From Pratylenchus scribneri (taxonomy: Eukaryota; Nematoda; Chromadorea; Rhabditida; Pratylenchidae): 64,000 nucleotides of DNA. Positions 58,101 through 64,000 of this stretch are shown here, in pieces. The stretch spans positions 1,054,001 through 1,118,000 of the forward strand of contig JAQSEB010000010.1 of the NCBI GenBank assembly GCA_030063045.1, read 5' to 3'. A program made the position numbers and the translations under genes. The stretch's first letter is position 1. Every line of letters starts with the position of its first letter. The notes below the pieces were generated by a model, which saw nothing but the letters and a program-made list of their open reading frames with translations, was not told where the DNA came from and searched no databases.

Positions 58101-59674
58101 ATTGTGGGTGGGTGGGTGGGTTTATTTGCATTTATTATTGGAATGGGAAATTGTGGAGATCGCAGTTTTGGAGGAATGTTCCTCCCCTTCTTCCTTTTCT
58201 TCTATTGTTTTGTTCGTTTCCTTTTCTATTGTTTTGTGTGTTTTTGTGGATTGTTGCGTTGATTTTGTGGTTCTATTTGAGCCTCCTCCTTTCTGACCTG
58301 TCCTCCTGATCCATCGGAGCACAATCCAGCGGACAAAAATCCAAACAATGTTCAGCACAAATGAGGCGGCACAAAATGCGGCTGCAGCTATCAACGAGCC
58401 GTAGGAAAGGGCGAAGGGCTTTAGGGCGTACCAATTGGAGAAATCCAGCCGAAAATAGAGGGCATCCCGTTTGGTCCACTGCCTGTCCACACATTCATAT
58501 CTGTGTGAATTTGTGGGTGTTATTTTTAGTAAATAAAATTTTAAATTCATTGATTTTTAGTCAAATAAGCCAAAAACCTTAAGTTTAATAATTTTTAGAC
58601 AAAAAAAAAACAAAAAAAAAACCTTGAGAGATTAATGAATTTTGTAAATAAGCCAAAAAATAATTACTTTTTGTCAAATAAGACGAAAAACCTTAAGATT
58701 AATTTTTCTCAAAAACCCAAAAAATCAAATTTAATAATTTTTCGTCCAAAAAAAAAAACTAATTAATGAAATTCAAATACCTTTCCACCAATGCTCGGCG
58801 AACATTCAAAATTGTCAAACTTCCATTGCGCTCAATTCGGTAGGACCCGTCATTCGTCCAATTGGCAATAATTAACCTTAAAATAATTAATTATATTTTT
58901 TAAACAATAATAAAATGGATAATATTTAATTTGCCGAATAAATTAATGAAATTGCCAAATATGAATCCCTTAAGACCAAAAATAATTACTTATAATGGTT
59001 TAAGGGTTTGTCCCACACATTCAAAAACCAAATATACCCAGATAGAGCTGGTCAAAAACGCATTGAATGGTATATAATTTGGTGTTATGGTTTGGTCAAC
59101 AATTAATGGGTTTTAAACGGTTTAAACCGATTTTTAGTTCAAAACTAAGTTGCTTTTAAAGGTTCAAATCTGTGTTGGTTTATAGCTCAAAAATAAATGG
59201 TTTTAACGGTTTAAACTTGTTTTGGTTCAAAATAGGTCCGAATTGGCTAAATCTTAAGCCAAAATATAATCAAATGATGCGTTCTGCTGGTGAGTTCTAT
59301 CAATTTTGGAGTTCCAATATAAACTTTTGAATCATTAGAATTTATTCAGCACATTAAATATTTTATCATAAACAAAAAATTATAAACCCGGTGCTTCCAT
59401 CGACGCTGCCAATCAGCCTTCCTTTCCGGCCTGCCTCCCGGTACCACCATTGTATTTGTTCATCATCGCTGGCATATTTTGCCCATTTGCATGGAAGGAG
59501 GGCATCCCTGGTCAATCTTTGCCTCACAATTTTTGTTGGATCTGCCATTGGATGAAGCTGCTTTGCATGTGGCGATTGATGATGAATTTGGTCGAGCAGC
59601 ATTAGCAAAATGTAGAATATGGAATAGAGCGAATTTGTTGATGATGATGCCATCAAATTGTAGAAAATATTCAT
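55185..59674 (-). CDS. Single-Ig, single-pass membrane protein with cytosolic coiled coil and Pro-rich tail
   Basis: I do not recognise the family. Six exons join in phase: 59674-59388, 58876-58781, 58500-58298, 57572-57340, 56402-56202, 55601-55185; about 478 aa. Seen: hydrophobic signal region (SLYSIFYILLMLL), one Ig domain with Cys62 (LLPCKW), Trp77 (IQWWYRE) and Cys131 (YECVD) and two N-glycosylation sites (NWT, NGS), a membrane segment at about 158-188 (SLIAAAAFCAASFVLNIVW...), then a basic stretch. The cytosolic part is a long charged, Tyr-rich coiled coil (EKYRQKQMESIHEGYSRRM..., YKVKQRYVNKLLEAIATET), then a proline-rich and acidic tail ending RSVRFAN. An alternative is two transcripts: without the splice at 58298 the third exon reads on to a stop near 58125. 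The link was chosen because ACAG|GTCAGA and TTCAG|AACGAC are good sites and keep frame. The start may instead be Met at 59653. Confidence 0.72.
55735..55995. repeat. Family E-like element, inverted, in last intron of the Ig protein gene
   Basis: Contains, on the opposite strand relative to 54678, TTCTAATGAAATTTTCCC and ATTATTTATGTGC. Ends are eroded (AAAATCTGCTAGAT). Confidence 0.5.
56462..57300. repeat. Family B element interrupted by a minisatellite, Ig protein gene intron 4
   Basis: The left end ACCAATTTGGCGCTGTTTAA ... AATGAAGTTATGACCAG and the right end TTTAAATAAAATCATCAAAA ... ATGATAAACGGCGATAAGC are the two outer arms of one family B element. The array occupies the centre where other copies have a short spacer. 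Confidence 0.8.
56586..57240 (+). repeat. Minisatellite of AAAACACAAATTCTGATTTG units
   Basis: About 27 units of 21-32 bp built from AAAAACACAAATTCTGATTT + GCT, with variants inserting ATT (AAATTATTCTG) or AGTAAA. Spacing between units is irregular, unlike the 24-bp arrays. Confidence 0.95.
57770..57975 (+). repeat. tRNA-derived SINE-like element (copy 5, inverted)
   Basis: GGGGTCTCGCATTCGAATCC, GAGGAAGGTATTTTTTCGGG and TTTCTAGACGAAATACAG run in the opposite order and strand to the copies at 2335-3085 and 7510-7800. It lies in intron 3 of the Ig protein gene. Confidence 0.62.
58985..59300 (-). repeat. Family F element, Ig protein gene intron 1
   Basis: AAGGGTTTGTCCCACACATT, GCTGGTCAAAAACGCATTGA, TTATGGTTTGGTCAACAATT, GCCAAAATATAATCAAATGA; near-colinear with 31985-32290. 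Confidence 0.78.
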
Positions 59675-60308
59675 CTGGCTAATGGCTGGGTGATTGGCTA
59701 AATTTTTTTTAATAAATTCATTTACGTATTTTAATTTTGAAATTTTTATGTAAAAATCCAAGCTTTTTAAGCATAGGAAAATTAGGGTTTTTTGTTCCTT
59801 AAAAAATCGATTTTTCGAGAAAATAAAAAGATTTTTTAGTAATATTTTGCGAAGCTGAAATTTAAAGATTACTTTGAAAGTGAAACTTTTGGTCCTGTGG
59901 AACAAAACTTCGGGTTTTGCAAAATTAACACTTAGAATTTTGTGTAATTAAAGCTTTGGGATTTTGTGGAATTGAAACTTGAGGTTTTTGTTGGAACCAA
60001 AACTTAAAGGTTTTAAAATTTTTGAAGTTTATTGTAAAATTGACGGATTTTTATTTAAAATTAATTCGGGTTTTGTGGAATTGACATTTAAGGTTTTGAG
60101 GAGCCAAAATTTAAGGTTTTACAATTTTCGACTATTATTGATTAAAAATTATCGCATTCTTCTTATTTATAATTCGTAATCAAATACTTAAGATATAAAA
60201 AATTGTGCAGTACAATGTCCAGAGATCAGACAATACTAAAAGAATAAACAAAATTATTTATCAAGAAAAATAACACAAAAATGTAAATAAATTTGATGAT
60301 TGATCTTC
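59675..60308. other. Intergenic region between the Ig protein gene and MRPS18A
   Basis: AT-rich, with several diverged GTGGAATTGA.ACTTAAGGTTTT words (about 59880-60120) forming a weak tandem pattern. No exon supported. Confidence 0.5.
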
Positions 60309-61756
60309 TCATTTCGTTGGTGTTGCTGTTTTCTTCTTCTTCTCTTCCCTTAATTTCTTCTGTTCCAAATATTTTTTATGGAAGATTGTCGTCTCTTTTT
60401 GGAAATTTTCCGCCCTTGGATTGTATCGTTTTATGTAGAAGAAGCTGCCCGGTTGCATTTTGAGTTTCAGCCGGAACATGTCCAAATCATCCTCCCAATG
60501 CCGGTTGAATTGTTTATAGCCGGTGCGGTCGAATTCCGGGATTGTCCGGTCCGGGAAAAGGCCACTCCAATGTGCTTGCATCACACAACGTTCCAAGCGT
60601 TGTTGCTGTTGACGACAAAGTCCTTGAAAAATTTATTTCATTAATTTAGTTGTGTGGATAAAGAATAGCTGACCACCCGAAAAATATTAGAGATAGAGGT
60701 TAAATCGGCTCAATCAAGCTTTTATGCTATTTAATGAATGAATTGGAAAGTATGGAAATATGGTTTTTTTTACTTTCCCCCGACTGTGAGTTCGAACCCT
60801 AACCCGTGACGTAAATTAAAAAGATGAAGAAGAAGGGTCCCTTGTTGGTTTACAAATTAACAAAATTTTTTGTTATGGTGAAATCTTTTTACCAACTTAA
60901 ACCCATCTCTGCTAGCTCTAAAACCTAAGCTTAAATCCCTAACTCTAGGTGGATTTCTTTTTGAACACGAACCGATGACCTAAATTGCAATGGTGAAGAA
61001 GGGGCCCCCATTGGTTTGGAAATTTTCAATATTTTTTTTTGGTGAAATCTATTTATAAATGTTAACCAAAGATAAACCTAGCCTTAACCTAAAACCTATG
61101 TCCTTAACTCCCCCCAGGGATTTTAAAAATTATCAAACCAGTGAGCTCGGCCGGTCCTCCTTTGGTTGGGAAATTTACAAAATTTGTTATTTCGGTGAAA
61201 ACTTCCAATGTTTACCAACCTAAACCTGGCTGCGGGCTCTAAAATCTAAACTTAAATCCTTAACTCTAGGCGGATTTCTTATATTTAACTTAAGGATTTT
61301 AAACCATAAAGAGCAAACCAGTGAGTTCAGCTGGAAGCACGGTGCCATCCAAGCGCATAAATTGTTCCAAAATAAGCACATCTTTGTAGCAAACTTTTAC
61401 TGGGATTTGACAAAAAGCACATGAACATTGCGGCTTCTTAAAATTTTTATTAAGAATTTAAGTTTTAAATTAATGTAAATAAACCAATTGTTCTTCCGCA
61501 TTTTCGGCCATTTGTTGACGAATTTCTTTTGCTGCTGCCAGCCGTTGTTGAAAATAACGCTGGCTTGGCTCATCCGGAACATTCTCCAGCTCGATTGTGG
61601 TCAAATCGCCTTCAGTAACTTCTTTGACTAAAAATTAAATGCATTTTGGGTATTTATCCAAAATTTTCACAAACTTCTTTTGATCAAACGAGCCGATGTT
61701 ATTGAATAACAACGACGAAGGGCAAAACGGGAATGCAATGATGCCATTGAAAACAT
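60309..61756 (-). CDS. mrps-18A: Mitochondrial ribosomal protein S18A (mL66)
   Basis: Nuclear-coded component of the mitochondrial ribosome, from the bacterial S18 family. Exons: 61756-61675, 61627-61485, 61436-61319, 60622-60309; all GT-AG and in phase; about 218 aa. Seen: a basic, Ser-rich N-terminus suited to mitochondrial import (MFSMASLHSRFALRRCYS), a CxxC-type metal-binding pair (CSCAFC), the S18 core YKDVLILEQFMRLDG and ELTGLCRQQQQRLERCV followed by SGLFPD. After the core comes a C-terminal extension with QFNRHW as in the A paralogue, and a Lys-rich end. The pattern fits S18A better than S18B or S18C. Confidence 0.85.
60770..61315. repeat. Diverged repeat block in MRPS18A intron 3
   Basis: Three loosely similar segments (about 60775-60960, 60960-61130, 61140-61315) repeat GTGAAATC, CCAACCTAAACC, CTCTAAAACCTAAGCTTAAA and TAACTCTAGGTGGATTTCTT. 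A GAGTTCGAACCC word recalls the SINE-like family. Confidence 0.6.
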
Positions 61757-62052
61757 TTTATATTTGTGCTTTTATCCTAATAATTAATATTCATAAGTTC
61801 ATTCTATTATAATCGATATTCATTTGGTATTAAAAATTGAACCAAATTTGATTTGCAAATTCATTGAATTGATAAATTTATCCCAAAAATAACAAAGAAA
61901 ATGAGATGATTTATATTTAAAATATGGTCATGAGCAGAGATCGATAACAGCATTTACTATCACTTATTGATCCTTCCTTCATCGACGCATGTCTCATTCC
62001 TCAGAGATGGATGGCTCTGGATTCTCCGCATTAACCACTCCTAAACATGCGA
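61757..62052. other. Gap between the coiled-coil gene and MRPS18A
   Basis: About 300 bp, AT-rich. No exon or recognisable site. A segment similar to about 61780-61890 recurs at 62640-62760 (TTCATTTGGTATT, TTGAACCAAA, TTTATCCCAAAAA). Confidence 0.5.
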
Positions 62053-62587
62053 TTATATTGTACAATTGAAATTTTTATGTAAACAACCTTCACGAGCCAA
62101 ATGGAATAATAGTTCGGCCTCCTTCAAACACTGATTTGCCAAATCCGCTCCATTGTTAATATGTCCAATTGTGGTCGCGTCAAGCCCGAATCCATTAACC
62201 CGGTTTTTCGCTTGGTCGGTGTGCATTGCAACTTCCTCTGCTTTGACTTTCACGTGGAAAACTTGGTTAGAAATTCCCTATAATTTTTCGAATATTATAA
62301 AATATAAAGAATAGGTTTTATACCTTTTTGTAATCCTGGAAATTACCGGCCAGCTCATTGATTTTGGCGTCCAGAGTTTCCTTCATTTCCTTCTGCGCTT
62401 TCTTCTGTGCTTCCAGGGCTTCCTTCATTTCCTTCTGCGCTTTCTTCTGTGCTTCCAGGGCTTCCTTCATTTCCTTCTGATTAATTTCCAAATTGTTGAT
62501 GCGGTCTTCATAAGCTGTTTTCATTTTCTCATACTCTTCTTGTATGCCTTCGGTTGCCTCTCTCATTTTGTCCAAATGTCCTTCCAT
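62053..62587 (-). CDS. Small coiled-coil protein of unknown function (2 exons)
   Basis: Exons 62587-62324 and 62277-62053 join GT-AG in phase 0 to 162 aa. The first exon is almost wholly heptad-like and charged, and includes a perfect tandem repeat of a 14-residue unit (KEMKEALEAQKKAQ), visible at DNA level as a 42-bp direct repeat around 62380-62465. The second exon (GISNQVFHVKVKAEE...) is mixed alpha-helical in character with a Cys-containing C-terminus and no signal peptide or membrane segment. It may be a structural or adaptor coiled coil; no family was recognised. It lies between MRPS18A and H3.3 in the same orientation, with gaps of about 300 and 375 bp. Confidence 0.7.
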
Positions 62588-62961
62588 TGATAATTTTTGT
62601 TGGCTCTTTGTCTGCCAAATTTTTTGGGAATTTTATGAATATATGAATGTAATATAAAAAATATTCATTTGGTATTCATTATTGAACCAAAATTTGATTT
62701 AAAATGTACAAAATTTAAATAAATTTATCCCAAAAAATTACAAGGAAACAAGATGTGTGTATTTAAATATTGTCATCATCAAATCGAGATGGGGGAGAAA
62801 ATTAAGATAGGTGGTTTTTGGTTTGTTGCAATTTTACATATCGAAAAGAAGGAATTTGATGTGATGTTTTTGGGAAGTGTTCATCTTTAAATAATAAGTT
62901 CATCCATAATCATCATTCTTTAATGAGAACATCATCAATTCACATCCATTGGCCGACTGGC
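62588..62961. other. Gap between H3.3 and the coiled-coil gene
   Basis: About 375 bp, AT-rich, 3' flank of H3.3 and 5' flank of the coiled-coil gene, including the copy of the 61780-61890 segment. Nothing else is seen. Confidence 0.5.

Positions 62962-64000
<1,039 letters not shown>

Overview
The window is nuclear DNA of an animal and most likely of a nematode. It is AT-rich, with GT-AG introns (many only 45-60 bp) ending in TTTCAG/TTTTAG, and every recognisable gene is a metazoan family in single copy. The placement within nematodes is an inference; no rRNA or mitochondrial marker is present. I rebuilt ten split genes by joining exons through splice phase and family homology; all exon coordinates are my reading and have no transcript support.

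Layout: (1) 263-3771 minus: STIM, the ER calcium sensor, complete at about 470 aa. (2) 4478-8262 plus: AF4/FMR2 (AFF) family elongation-complex scaffold, divergent from STIM across a 0.7 kb shared promoter region with a GC-rich patch. (3) 10008-18173 minus: FE65/FEH-1 adaptor with an acidic region, WW-like remnants and two PTB domains. (4) 26393-30840 plus: PIM-type Ser/Thr kinase. (5) 31565-39533 minus: polypeptide GalNAc-transferase with a C-terminal ricin lectin domain whose last junctions do not close cleanly. (6) 40490-46814 minus: rhodopsin-like GPCR. (7) 55185-59674 minus: an unusual single-Ig, single-pass membrane protein with a cytosolic coiled coil and proline-rich tail. (8) 60309-61756 minus: mitochondrial ribosomal protein MRPS18A (mL66). 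(9) 62053-62587 minus: small coiled-coil protein of unknown function. (10) 62962-63514 minus: histone H3.3.

The genes do not form one pathway. They span calcium entry (STIM), transcription and chromatin (AFF, H3.3), signalling and adhesion (FE65, PIM, GPCR, Ig protein), glycosylation and mitochondrial translation. Genes 7-10 are co-oriented with gaps of about 0.3-0.6 kb, which would be compatible with an operon-like cluster but does not show one.

The other main content is repeats. At least five dispersed families, most with fold-back arms or terminal inverted repeats (MITE-like), sit in introns and intergenic DNA, with some halves, nested copies and copies next to splice sites. A tRNA-derived SINE-like family carries a B-box-like TTCGAA word. 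Several minisatellites share a small vocabulary (TTCCGGAATGAAA, AAATCAGAATT, AAAACACA). The large intergenic stretches at 18-26 kb and 47-55 kb look like fields of diverged local duplications. I found no clearly new enzymatic or defence system. The best leads are the architecture of the Ig/coiled-coil protein, the split WW-like remnants in FE65, the odd intron junctions in the GalNAc-transferase and FE65, and the minisatellite vocabulary.
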